NCBI GenBank assembly: GCA_905221455.1
Contig: CAJNDF010000003.1
Span: 62,001-126,000, forward strand
Source: a bacterium
GTDB lineage: Bacteria; Bacillota; Bacilli; Lactobacillales; Streptococcaceae
Length of the DNA stretch: 64,000 nucleotides
Reading direction: 5' to 3'
The notes below the pieces were generated by a model. It saw only the letters and a list, made by a program, of their open reading frames with translations, did not search any database and was not told the DNA's origin. The first letter of the stretch is position 1. Each line of letters starts with the position of its first letter. Positions 17,395 to 32,290 of this stretch are shown one piece after another. Position numbers and translations under genes: made by a program.

Positions 17395-18426
17395 ATGGCA
17401 TTTATTGAAAAAGGTCAAGAAATCGATATTGAAGCAATCAAGGCAGAAACCCAATTGTCTGCGGAAGCCTTGCGCCTAAAGGAGCGTCGTGACAGAGAAT
17501 TGGCAGACATCATTTCAGGAGAAGATGACCGTATCCTTTTGGTGATTGGTCCTTGCTCTTCTGATAATGAAGAGGCTGTCTTGGAATATGCCCGCCGTTT
17601 ATCAGCCTTGCAAAAGAAGGTGGCGGACAAGATTTTCATGGTTATGCGTGTTTATACTGCTAAACCTCGCACCAACGGAGACGGCTATAAAGGATTGGTA
17701 CACCAGCCGGATACTTCTAAGGCTCCAAGTCTAATCAACGGCTTGCAGGCTGTGCGCCAGTTGCACTATCGCGTGATTACAGAGACTGGTTTGACAACGG
17801 CAGATGAGATGCTTTATCCGTCAAATCTGGTCTTGGTAGATGATTTAGTCAGCTACCATGCTGTAGGGGCTCGTTCTGTGGAAGACCAAGAGCACCGCTT
17901 TGTGGCCTCAGGGATTGATGCACCAGTGGGGATGAAAAATCCAACCTCAGGAAATCTTGGTGTTATGTTTAACGGTATCTATGCCGCTCAGAACAAACAG
18001 ACCTTCCTCTTCCATGGTCAAGAAGTTGAGACTTCAGGAAATCCTTTGGCCCACGTTATCCTCCGTGGAGCAGTTAATGAATATGGGAAAAATGAGCCTA
18101 ACTTTTACTATGAAACCCTGCTAAATGCCATTGAACGTTATGAGACAATGGGACTTGAAAATCCTTTTATCCTCATTGACACCAACCATGATAACTCAGG
18201 CAAGCAATATATGGAGCAGATTCGAATTGTTCGCCAGACCTTGCAAAATCGTGATTGGAATGAGAAAATCAAAAAGACAGTTCGAGGCTTTATGATTGAA
18301 TCCTACCTAGCAGATGGTCGTCAAAACCAACCAGAGGTCTTTGGTTGCTCTATTACCGACCCTTGTCTAGGTTGGGAAAACACAGAGGCTTTGGTAGAAG
18401 AGATTTATGCTACCTTGACAAAATAA
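17395..18426 (+). CDS. DAHP synthase, second copy
   Basis: A second 343-residue class I DAHP synthase with all the signatures of its neighbour ([37 protein letters not shown]). Differences concentrate in the N-terminal 35 residues, where feedback sites usually lie, and in a few loops (for example [11 protein letters not shown] against SLINGIKAVRH). The start codon follows the stop of the first copy after one base. Tandem duplication with later divergence is the simplest history. Confidence 0.93.
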   Translation: MAFIEKGQEIDIEAIKAETQLSAEALRLKERRDRELADIISGEDDRILLVIGPCSSDNEEAVLEYARRLSALQKKVADKIFMVMRVYTAKPRTNGDGYKGLVHQPDTSKAPSLINGLQAVRQLHYRVITETGLTTADEMLYPSNLVLVDDLVSYHAVGARSVEDQEHRFVASGIDAPVGMKNPTSGNLGVMFNGIYAAQNKQTFLFHGQEVETSGNPLAHVILRGAVNEYGKNEPNFYYETLLNAIERYETMGLENPFILIDTNHDNSGKQYMEQIRIVRQTLQNRDWNEKIKKTVRGFMIESYLADGRQNQPEVFGCSITDPCLGWENTEALVEEIYATLTK

Positions 18427-18437
18427 GTGAAAAGGAT

Positions 18438-18463
18438 GGAGTTGGGGAATCTCAACTCCTTTT
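18438..18463 (+). terminator. hairpin before acpS
   Basis: GGAGTTG/CAACTCC stem with an eight-base loop followed by TTTT, ending two bases before the in-frame ATG at 18465. It could be a weak terminator or a structure that holds the acpS start region. Confidence 0.5.
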
Positions 18464-18470
18464 GATGAGA

Positions 18471-18833
18471 ATGATAGTTGGACACGGAATTGATATCGAG
18501 GAATTAGCTTCGATAGAAAGCGCAGTTACACGACATGAAGGATTTGCTAAGCGCGTGCTGACAGCTAAGGAAATGGAACGGTTTAACAGTCTTAAAGGAC
18601 GTCGGCAGATTGAATATTTGGCTGGTCGCTGGTCGGCTAAGGAGGCCTTTTCCAAGGCTATGGGAACGGGCATTGGCAAGCTCGGTTTTCAGGATTTGGA
18701 AGTCTTGAACAATGAACGCGGGGCGCCTTATTTTAGTCAGGCACCATTTTCAGGAAAGATTTGGCTGTCTATTAGCCATACAGATCAGTTTGTGACAGCC
18801 AGTGTCATTTTGGAGGAAAATCATGAAAGCTAG
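18471..18833 (+). CDS. acpS: holo-[acyl-carrier-protein] synthase
   Basis: AcpS transfers 4'-phosphopantetheine from CoA to acyl carrier protein. The 120-residue product starting [11 protein letters not shown] has the family motifs GIDIEEL and [15 protein letters not shown] with the metal-binding Asp and Glu. I start at the ATG at 18471; an upstream in-frame ATG at 18465 adds two residues, and the longer frame back to 18345 only overlaps the DAHP synthase gene. It overlaps alr by 11 bases. Confidence 0.95.
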   Translation: MIVGHGIDIEELASIESAVTRHEGFAKRVLTAKEMERFNSLKGRRQIEYLAGRWSAKEAFSKAMGTGIGKLGFQDLEVLNNERGAPYFSQAPFSGKIWLSISHTDQFVTASVILEENHES

Positions 18834-19926
18834 TCCGCATAGACCAACCAAGGCTCTGATTCATCTGGGAGCTATTCGACAAAACATTCAACAAATGGGA
18901 GCTCATATCCCTGAAGGAACGCTCAAATTTGCAGTAGTCAAGGCCAATGCCTATGGGCATGGGGCTGTTGCCGTTGCGACGGCTATTCAAGATGATGTCG
19001 ATGGCTTTTGCGTTTCGAATATCGATGAAGCCATTGAGCTCAGACAGGCTGGACTCAGCAAGAAAATCCTTATTCTAGGAGTTTCTGACATCGAAACTGT
19101 TGCTCTTGCTAAAGAATACGACATTACCTTGACTGTTGCTGGACTGGAGTGGATTCAAGCACTCTTAGCTAGGGAGACAGATTTATCTGGCTTAACGGTT
19201 CACCTCAAGATTGATTCAGGAATGGGACGGATTGGTTTTAGAGAGGCCGGTGAAGCTGATCAGGCTCAAGCCTTGCTCCAACAACACGGTGCGCATGTTG
19301 AGGGGATTTTTACCCACTTTGCTACTGCGGATGAGGAATCAGATACTTATTTTAATACCCAGTTAGAACGCTTTAAAACTATTTTGGCCAGTATGAAGGG
19401 AGTTCCAGAACTGGTTCATGCCAGCAACTCGGCAACGACTCTTTGGCATGCAGAGACCATTTTTAACGCCGTCCGTATGGGAGATGCCATGTATGGTCTC
19501 AATCCAAGTGGAGAGGTTTTGGACTTGCCTTATGACTTGAAACCAGCCTTGACCTTGGAATCTGCCCTGGTTCATGTCAAGACAGTTCCAGCTGGAGCTT
19601 GCATGGGCTACGGAGCCACCTATCAGGCAGATAGCGAGCAAGTCATTGCGACTGTTCCAATCGGCTATGCGGATGGTTGGACACGAGATATGCAGAATTT
19701 CTCCGTCTTGGTAGATGGACAAGCTTGCCCAATCGTCGGTCGGGTTTCTATGGACCAAATTACCATTCGTCTGCCTAAACTTTATCCGCTGGGAACAAAA
19801 GTTACACTAATTGGTTCCAATGGGGACAAGGAAATCACAGCTACTCAGGTAGCTGCCTACCGTGGGACTATTAACTATGAGGTGGTTTGTCTCCTCAGCG
19901 ACCGCATTCCGAGAGAATATCATTAA
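18823..19926 (+). CDS. alr: alanine racemase
   Basis: PLP enzyme of 367 residues that makes D-alanine for peptidoglycan and teichoic acids. The PLP lysine is in [11 protein letters not shown] near the N-terminus, the phosphate and substrate regions read [13 protein letters not shown], and the second catalytic residue is the tyrosine of GYGATYQ. The start is the ATG at 18823 with a GGAGG site inside acpS. Together with ddl and murF further on it supplies the D-Ala branch of wall synthesis. Confidence 0.96.
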   Translation: MKASPHRPTKALIHLGAIRQNIQQMGAHIPEGTLKFAVVKANAYGHGAVAVATAIQDDVDGFCVSNIDEAIELRQAGLSKKILILGVSDIETVALAKEYDITLTVAGLEWIQALLARETDLSGLTVHLKIDSGMGRIGFREAGEADQAQALLQQHGAHVEGIFTHFATADEESDTYFNTQLERFKTILASMKGVPELVHASNSATTLWHAETIFNAVRMGDAMYGLNPSGEVLDLPYDLKPALTLESALVHVKTVPAGACMGYGATYQADSEQVIATVPIGYADGWTRDMQNFSVLVDGQACPIVGRVSMDQITIRLPKLYPLGTKVTLIGSNGDKEITATQVAAYRGTINYEVVCLLSDRIPREYH

Positions 19927-19943
19927 AAAGAAAGGAGTGGAGC

Positions 19944-21959
19944 ATGAATCTACATCAACCCTTGCATGTCTTACCTGGTGTGGGACCAAAGTCAGCAGAG
20001 AAGTACGCCAAACTAGGAATTGAAAACTTGCAAGACCTCTTGCTCTACTTTCCTTTCCGTTATGAAGATTTCAAAACCAAGCAAGTGCTGGAGTTGGAAG
20101 ACGGAGAAAAGGCGGTTCTGTCTGGTCAAGTCGTGACTCCTGCCAGTGTCCAGTATTATGGTTTTAAACGCAATCGCCTGCGTTTTAGTCTCAAGCAGGG
20201 AGAAGTCGTTTTTGCAGTGAACTTCTTTAACCAGCCCTATCTGGCTGATAAGATAGAGTTGGGAGCAACCCTTGCTGTTTTTGGAAAATGGGACCGCGCC
20301 AAGGCTAGTCTGACAGGGATGAAGGTCCTGGCTCAGGTAGAGGATGATCTCCAGCCTGTCTATCGTCTGGCTCAGGGAATCAGTCAGGCCAGTCTGGTCA
20401 AGGTAATCAAAACAGCCTTTGATCAGGGGCTGGACCTCTTGATAGAGGAAAATCTGCCCCAGTCTTTGCTGGACAAATACAAACTCATGTCCCGTTGTCA
20501 GGCCGTTCGTGCCATGCATTTTCCTAAGGATTTGGCAGAATATAAGCAGGCCCTTCGCCGTATCAAGTTTGAGGAACTCTTTTATTTCCAAATGCAATTG
20601 CAGACGCTCAAGTCTGAAAATAGAGTTCAAGGAAGTGGTCTGGTTCTTGATTGGTCTCAGGAAAAAGTGGCGGCGGTTAAAGAAAGTCTACCTTTTGCCC
20701 TGACCCAAGCTCAGGAAAAGAGTTTGCAGGAAATTTTAACTGATATGAAGTCCGACCATCACATGAATCGTCTTCTACAAGGGGATGTGGGGAGTGGAAA
20801 AACAGTAGTCGCTGGCTTAGCTATGTTTGCAGCGGTGACAGCTGGCTATCAAGCAGCCCTCATGGTGCCAACAGAAATCCTAGCAGAGCAACACTTTGAG
20901 AGTTTGAAGGGTCTTTTTCCGGACTTGAAACTGGTTCTCTTGACAGGTTCCTTGAAAACTGCAGAAAAGCGAGAAGTCTTGGAGACTATTGCCAAGGGTG
21001 AGGCTGATTTGATTATCGGAACTCATGCTCTGATACAGGATGGGGTGGATTATGCTCGTCTTGGTTTGATTATCATCGATGAGCAGCACCGTTTTGGCGT
21101 GGGGCAAAGGCGTATTTTACGGGAAAAAGGAGACAATCCAGATGTACTCATGATGACAGCGACTCCTATTCCACGGACGCTGGCTATCACAGCCTTTGGC
21201 GATATGGATGTTTCCATTATTGACCAGATGCCAGCAGGGCGGAAGCCTATTGTGACGCGTTGGATCAAGCATGAGCAACTACCTCAGGTCTTGACTTGGT
21301 TAGAGGGGGAAATTCAAAAAGGTTCTCAAGCCTATGTCATCTCTCCCTTGATTGAAGAATCAGAAGCTCTGGATTTGAAAAATGCCATTGCCTTATCAGA
21401 GGAATTGACGGCTCATTTTGCTGGTAAGGCAGAAGTGGCTCTTCTACATGGTAAGATGAAGAGTGACGAAAAAGACCAGATTATGCTGGAGTTCAAAGAG
21501 AGAAAAACGGATATTCTAGTTTCGACGACAGTTATCGAGGTTGGGGTCAATGTTCCCAATGCGACCGTCATGATTATCATGGATGCTGATCGCTTTGGGC
21601 TCAGCCAGCTTCACCAGCTTAGAGGTCGTGTTGGTCGGGGAGACAAGCAGTCCTATGCAGTTCTCGTTGCCAATCCCAAGACGGATTCTGGGAAGGACCG
21701 CATGCGCATCATGACGGAAACCACCAATGGATTTGTCCTTGCGGAAGAAGATTTGAAAATGCGTGGTTCAGGTGAGATTTTTGGAACCAGACAGTCAGGT
21801 CTTCCAGAGTTCCAAGTGGCTGATATTATCGAAGATTTTCCGATTTTAGAAGAAGCCAGAAAGGTTGCTAGCTACATTAGTTCTATAGAAGGCTGGCAAG
21901 AGGATCCGGAATGGCGCATGATTGCTCTTCATCTGGAAAAGAAAGAACATTTAGATTAA
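19944..21959 (+). CDS. recG: ATP-dependent DNA helicase RecG
   Basis: RecG, 671 residues, remodels stalled forks and Holliday junctions. An N-terminal wedge/OB domain (about 1-230) is followed by helicase motif I GDVGSGKT, motif II DEQH, MTATPIPRTLA (motif III), and QLRGRVGRG (motif VI). The start at the ATG at 19944 has a GAAAGGAG site. It is the last gene of the acpS-alr-recG unit. Confidence 0.97.
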   Translation: MNLHQPLHVLPGVGPKSAEKYAKLGIENLQDLLLYFPFRYEDFKTKQVLELEDGEKAVLSGQVVTPASVQYYGFKRNRLRFSLKQGEVVFAVNFFNQPYLADKIELGATLAVFGKWDRAKASLTGMKVLAQVEDDLQPVYRLAQGISQASLVKVIKTAFDQGLDLLIEENLPQSLLDKYKLMSRCQAVRAMHFPKDLAEYKQALRRIKFEELFYFQMQLQTLKSENRVQGSGLVLDWSQEKVAAVKESLPFALTQAQEKSLQEILTDMKSDHHMNRLLQGDVGSGKTVVAGLAMFAAVTAGYQAALMVPTEILAEQHFESLKGLFPDLKLVLLTGSLKTAEKREVLETIAKGEADLIIGTHALIQDGVDYARLGLIIIDEQHRFGVGQRRILREKGDNPDVLMMTATPIPRTLAITAFGDMDVSIIDQMPAGRKPIVTRWIKHEQLPQVLTWLEGEIQKGSQAYVISPLIEESEALDLKNAIALSEELTAHFAGKAEVALLHGKMKSDEKDQIMLEFKERKTDILVSTTVIEVGVNVPNATVMIIMDADRFGLSQLHQLRGRVGRGDKQSYAVLVANPKTDSGKDRMRIMTETTNGFVLAEEDLKMRGSGEIFGTRQSGLPEFQVADIIEDFPILEEARKVASYISSIEGWQEDPEWRMIALHLEKKEHLD

Positions 21960-21976
21960 GCTTTCTCTAAGGAAAA

Positions 21977-22009
21977 CTTAAGCTAGCTTTTAGGTTTAAC
22001 CCTTATACT
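21977..22009 (+). promoter_or_regulatory. CiaR-like promoter
   Basis: CTTAAG-N5-TTTTAG (21977-21993) lies ten bases upstream of a good -10, TATACT (22004-22009). No usual -35 is present. The known CiaR site in mitis-group streptococci is TTTAAG-N5-TTTAAG placed at this distance from the -10 of activated promoters; each half here has one mismatch. Confidence 0.5.
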
Positions 22010-22040
22010 AGAGTCATCAAAAAGAAACGAGGACTCTCAT

Positions 22041-22103
22041 ATGACAGTAACGATTAAAGTAAATTACCAAACCACTTTCCAAAAGAAAGAAGCAAAAAAC
22101 TAA
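22041..22103 (+). CDS. 20-residue peptide, unknown function
   Basis: Too short for usual gene finders: ATG at 22041, 20 codons, TAA at 22101. The product starts MTVTIKVNYQ and ends FQKKEAKN, so it has a hydrophobic, beta-prone first half and a very basic second half. A CGAGGA ribosome site precedes it, a promoter with -10 at 22004 lies upstream, and a strong terminator follows within 20 bases, so it forms its own transcription unit of about 130 bases. It has no export signal. It may be a regulatory or stress peptide, or the ORF may be incidental in a small RNA. Confidence 0.5.
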   Translation: MTVTIKVNYQTTFQKKEAKN

Positions 22104-22120
22104 GATTGAATATAAGAAGA

Positions 22121-22145
22121 AAGAGCAGGGATGCTCTTTTTTTGT
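22121..22145 (+). terminator. terminator of the small peptide unit
   Basis: Stem AAGAGCA/TGCTCTT with a four-base loop followed by seven Ts. Confidence 0.85.
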
Positions 22146-22147
22146 TT

Positions 22148-22163
22148 TTAAAACTACTTTCAG
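22148..22163. promoter_or_regulatory. putative NanR-type operator upstream of axe1
   Basis: TTAAAACTACTTTCAG. It matches, with two changes in the left arm, the inverted repeat CTGAAA-CTAC-TTTCAG found before nanE and before the lyase gene. It starts 71 bases before the start of the -35, exactly as in those promoters. Confidence 0.55.
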
Positions 22164-22218
22164 TCCACAATCCTAAAAGTAAGAAAATCTAAATTCATTT
22201 TCTATTTATCCTTCTTTC

Positions 22219-22263
22219 TTGCATTGCTTTTCTAGATATGCTACAGTTGTGATAGCGATTACA
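22219..22263 (+). promoter_or_regulatory. axe1 promoter with cre (CcpA) site
   Basis: TTGCAT (22219-22224), 17-base spacer, TACAGT (22242-22247). A full match to the cre consensus TGWNANCGNTNWCA, TGATAGCGATTACA, lies at 22250-22263 over the expected start site, so CcpA repression by good sugars is likely. Confidence 0.6.
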
Positions 22264-22282
22264 AAACAAAAAGGAGTATGCA

Positions 22283-23263
22283 ATGAAAAATCCAGCTTTG
22301 TTAGAAGAAATCAAGACCTATAAAGGCAGGGATGAGGTGCCAGAAGACTTTGATATTTTCTGGGATGAGGAAGTGAAAAAAGTTTCCACACTTCCAGCCT
22401 ACCAGTTGGAGGAAAGAGATTTCCATATTCCCCAAGTCAAGTGCTATGAGTTAACATTTGAAGGAACGAATGAGGGAAAGGTTTATGCGCGCGTCGTTCT
22501 TCCAAAGAGTGAGGGGAAAGTTCCAATAATCTTCCATTTTCATGGTTATATGGGACGTGGCTGGGACTGGACCGACATGCTGTCCTTCACCGTAGCTGGT
22601 TATGGTGTTGTTTCCATGGATGTGCGGGGCCAGTCAGGTTACTCACAAGATGGCTTGCGTTCTCCTCTAGGAAATACAGTTAAGGGGCATATTATCCGTG
22701 GTGCTGTGGAAGGTCGGGACCATCTCTTTTATAAGGATGTTTATCTGGATATTTACCAGTTGGTTGAAATTATTGCTAGTCTGCCTGAGGTGGATGAGAA
22801 ACGACTTTCAAGTTATGGTGCCTCGCAAGGAGGGGCTCTAGCCTTGGTTGCGGCGGCTCTCAATCCTCGAATTGAGAAAACTGTTGCCATCTATCCTTTC
22901 TTGTCAGATTTTAGACGAGTGCTTGAGATTGGCAATACCAGTGAAGCTTATGACGAACTTTTCCGTTATTTCAAGTTTCACGATCCATTCCATGAAACCG
23001 AGGAGGAAATTATGGCGACCCTTGCCTATATCGATGTGAAAAATCTTGCACATCGTATCAAGGCTGAGGTTAAGATGATTACGGGCTTGGACGACGATGT
23101 TTGCTACCCTATAACCCAGTTTGCGATTTATAATCGTCTGACTTGTGATAAGGCCTATCGTATCATGCCAGAGTATGCTCATGAAGCTATGAATGTTTTT
23201 GTCAATGACCAAGTTTACAATTGGCTCTGTGGTAGTGAAATTCCTTTTAAATATGTGAAATGA
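22283..23263 (+). CDS. axe1: acetyl esterase, carbohydrate esterase family 7 (acetyl xylan esterase-like)
   Basis: A 326-residue alpha/beta hydrolase of the CE7 family (cephalosporin C deacetylase / acetyl xylan esterase). The oxyanion-hole region is FHFHGYMGRGWDW, the nucleophile is the serine of GASQGGAL, and the acid and histidine lie in GLDDDVCYP and EYAHEAM. There is no signal peptide, so it acts inside the cell on small acetylated sugars or esters. Its promoter carries the sialic-acid-regulon motif and a cre site. De-O-acetylation of imported sialic acids or of other host-glycan sugars is therefore a reasonable hypothesis; xylan is an unlikely natural substrate. Confidence 0.9.
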   Translation: MKNPALLEEIKTYKGRDEVPEDFDIFWDEEVKKVSTLPAYQLEERDFHIPQVKCYELTFEGTNEGKVYARVVLPKSEGKVPIIFHFHGYMGRGWDWTDMLSFTVAGYGVVSMDVRGQSGYSQDGLRSPLGNTVKGHIIRGAVEGRDHLFYKDVYLDIYQLVEIIASLPEVDEKRLSSYGASQGGALALVAAALNPRIEKTVAIYPFLSDFRRVLEIGNTSEAYDELFRYFKFHDPFHETEEEIMATLAYIDVKNLAHRIKAEVKMITGLDDDVCYPITQFAIYNRLTCDKAYRIMPEYAHEAMNVFVNDQVYNWLCGSEIPFKYVK

Positions 23264-23313
23264 TGAATGCGAGAGTCCAGTATCTTTCTGACATACTCCT
23301 CTTATAGCAGACA

Positions 23314-23363
23314 GTGAAAACCAAAAATTCACTAGAAACTATAGGAGGAGTTTTCGCTTTTTT
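23314..23363 (+). terminator. axe1 terminator
   Basis: GTGAAAAC/GTTTTCGC stem with one G-U pair and a long, partly paired loop, followed by six Ts. Confidence 0.6.
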
Positions 23364-23458
23364 ACAAATTATTGTTTATTATATGGCTAGAATTGTATGG
23401 GAAGTTCCAAATAGTTCTTCAATTCAAATTTCTACATAAGCCAGAATATATATCAAAT

Positions 23459-23480
23459 TATATATATATATATATATATA
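23459..23480. repeat. (TA)11 microsatellite
   Basis: Eleven TA units in the nanA upstream region, starting 86 bp before the start of the -35. Such tracts change length by slippage. The rest of the 468-base gap (23264-23731) holds the axe1 terminator, the nanA promoter with a cre site, and a leader of about 150 bases in which I see no clear structure. Confidence 0.9.
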
Positions 23481-23544
23481 TTTCAAAATGCCATTCTTTT
23501 TTATGTTTTAAAATAATTTGATGAATGAAATTTATATCCAATAA

Positions 23545-23573
23545 TTGCAAGCGATTCCAGCTTATGTTATACT
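23545..23573 (+). promoter_or_regulatory. nanA promoter with overlapping cre site
   Basis: TTGCAA (23545-23550), 17-base spacer, TATACT (23568-23573). TTGCAAGCGATTCCA at 23545-23559 matches every fixed position of the cre consensus WTGNAANCGNWNNCW and covers the -35, so CcpA would block this promoter when preferred sugars are present. Confidence 0.7.
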
Positions 23574-23728
23574 GTAAGAGTAAGTCTAAAACTTAAAGAA
23601 ATAATATATATTAAAAATAGATTATATATTGAAAGTCGTGTAGTAGGAAGGAGAATGAAGCTACAGGACTCATTAAGTTGTTTGGAATTCAAATGCACAA
23701 ATTAACTTTGAAAGTTAAAGTGAGGTAA

Positions 23729-29683
<5,955 letters not shown>

Positions 29684-29720
29684 TTATCAAATAATATATA
29701 TTACTTTTAAATAGAAAGTA

Positions 29721-29770
29721 AACCAGTCTAGAGTCCTGTAAAAAGATGAGAATTCTAGACTGGTTTTATA
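29721..29770 (+). terminator. nanA terminator
   Basis: Twelve-bp perfect stem AACCAGTCTAGA/TCTAGACTGGTT followed by TTATA. It separates nanA from the nanE transcription unit. Confidence 0.85.
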
Positions 29771-29815
29771 ATAAGATTTGTAATTGTGAGTAATAGATAC
29801 GGATATTTATGTTAT

Positions 29816-29831
29816 CTGAAACTACTTTCAG
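29816..29831. promoter_or_regulatory. putative NanR operator upstream of nanE
   Basis: CTGAAACTACTTTCAG, a perfect 6-4-6 inverted repeat. It begins 71 bases before the start of the -35. A second conserved block, GAAACT(GG)AATCTA, starts 42 bases after the motif start at 29858, matching the lyase promoter in both sequence and distance. Confidence 0.65.
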
Positions 29832-29886
29832 AAACAGCTGTTCTATAAAATACTTTTGAAACTGGAATCTATCCTACTACAAAGTG

Positions 29887-29915
29887 TTGAAAGCGCTTCA
29901 TAAATAATATATAAT
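29887..29915 (+). promoter_or_regulatory. nanE promoter with cre-like site
   Basis: TTGAAA (29887-29892), 17-base spacer, TATAAT (29910-29915). TGAAAGCGCTTCAT overlaps the -35 and fits cre with one mismatch. Confidence 0.7.
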
Positions 29916-29949
29916 AAACTCATAAGAACAAAGAAAAGGAGGAAAGAGG

Positions 29950-30648
29950 ATGCCACAGATTACTAAAGAAGCCTTGATTGCACAAATCAAAGATGGAATC
30001 ATCGTTTCTTGTCAGGCCCTTCCTCACGAACCGCTTTATACAGAAGCGGGAGGAGTCATTCCCTTGCTGGTCAAAGCGGCTGAGCAAGGTGGAGCAGTCG
30101 GTATCCGAGCCAATAGTGTTCGCGATATCAAGGAAATCAAGGAGGTCACAAACCTTCCAATCATTGGGATAATTAAACGAGATTATCCGCCACAAGAACC
30201 CTTCATCACGGCTACTATGAAAGAAGTTGATGAATTGGCAGAACTCGACATCGAGGTGATTGCTCTGGATTGTACCAAGCGTGAACGCTACGATGGTTTG
30301 GAGATTCAAGAGTTCATTCGTCAGGTTAAGGAGAAATATCCTAACCAGCTCTTGATGGCTGATACAAGTACTTTTGAAGAAGGACTAGCAGCTGTTGAAG
30401 CAGGAATTGACTTTGTCGGAACAACCTTATCAGGATATACATCTTACAGTCCAAAAGTGGATGGTCCCGATTTCGAATTAATCAAAAAACTTTGTGATGC
30501 AGGCGTGGATGTCATTGCAGAAGGAAAAATCCATACACCAGAACAAGCCAAACAAATCCTTGGATATGGAGTGAGAGGTATCGTTGTTGGTGGCGCTATT
30601 ACTAGACCAAAAGAGATTACAGAACGCTTCGTTGCTGGTCTTAAATAA
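29950..30648 (+). CDS. nanE: N-acetylmannosamine-6-phosphate 2-epimerase
   Basis: TIM-barrel enzyme of 232 residues that converts ManNAc-6-P to GlcNAc-6-P, the last specific step of sialic-acid use. Typical NanE segments: [45 protein letters not shown] and [12 protein letters not shown]. It starts a transcription unit with its own promoter and is followed by satA. It acts in the cytoplasm on the product of the ROK kinase encoded at 36.5 kb. Confidence 0.95.
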   Translation: MPQITKEALIAQIKDGIIVSCQALPHEPLYTEAGGVIPLLVKAAEQGGAVGIRANSVRDIKEIKEVTNLPIIGIIKRDYPPQEPFITATMKEVDELAELDIEVIALDCTKRERYDGLEIQEFIRQVKEKYPNQLLMADTSTFEEGLAAVEAGIDFVGTTLSGYTSYSPKVDGPDFELIKKLCDAGVDVIAEGKIHTPEQAKQILGYGVRGIVVGGAITRPKEITERFVAGLK

Positions 30649-30695
30649 CACAATCTTAAAACAGAGGAGAGTGGTGGAAGCGTCGGATAAAATGA

Positions 30696-32090
<1,395 letters not shown>

Positions 32091-32109
32091 GCACTAAATC
32101 AGATTGATC

Positions 32110-32160
32110 CCTCCCTTTTCCCTGTGCATAGTCTATGTAAGAAAAGGGAGGATTTTGTTT
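32110..32160 (+). terminator. hairpin after satA (partial terminator)
   Basis: Perfect 11-bp stem CCTCCCTTTTC/GAAAAGGGAGG with a 20-base loop and the T-rich tail ATTTTGTTT. Confidence 0.75.
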
Positions 32161-32170
32161 GAAATGGTAG

Positions 32171-32246
32171 GAACTGTCACGAAATTAAAATGAAGTTCTT
32201 ACATAAGCGAATCTTAAAAAATTTCATTTTGATTTTAAAACAGTTC
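32171..32246. repeat. 76-bp imperfect inverted repeat between satA and satB
   Basis: Arms of about 25 bases (32171-32195 and 32222-32246) beginning and ending GAACTGT/ACAGTTC, paired over AAAT and AAAATGAA with about six mismatches. In RNA this forms a long stem just before the satB ribosome site. It could be an mRNA processing or stability element or a small degenerate mobile repeat. No gene is present in it. Confidence 0.6.
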
Positions 32247-32290
32247 AATAAAATCCAAAATATTCTATTAGTGAAAGAGAGGTGCCGACT

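Noticed and set aside
18345..18470. Longer acpS start overlapping the second DAHP synthase
   Set aside because: The extra 42 residues are reading-frame overlap with no family similarity; the ATG at 18471 gives the exact AcpS length.
20013..20630. 205-residue open frame on the minus strand inside recG
   Set aside because: No ribosome site or family features; the plus strand encodes a clear RecG with all helicase motifs. It is a codon-bias shadow.
23655..23705. 16-codon leader frame before nanA (starts MKLQDSLSC) with AAGGAG in front
   Set aside because: The AAGGAG lies only one base from the ATG, too close for good initiation, and there is no linked hairpin that would suggest attenuation.
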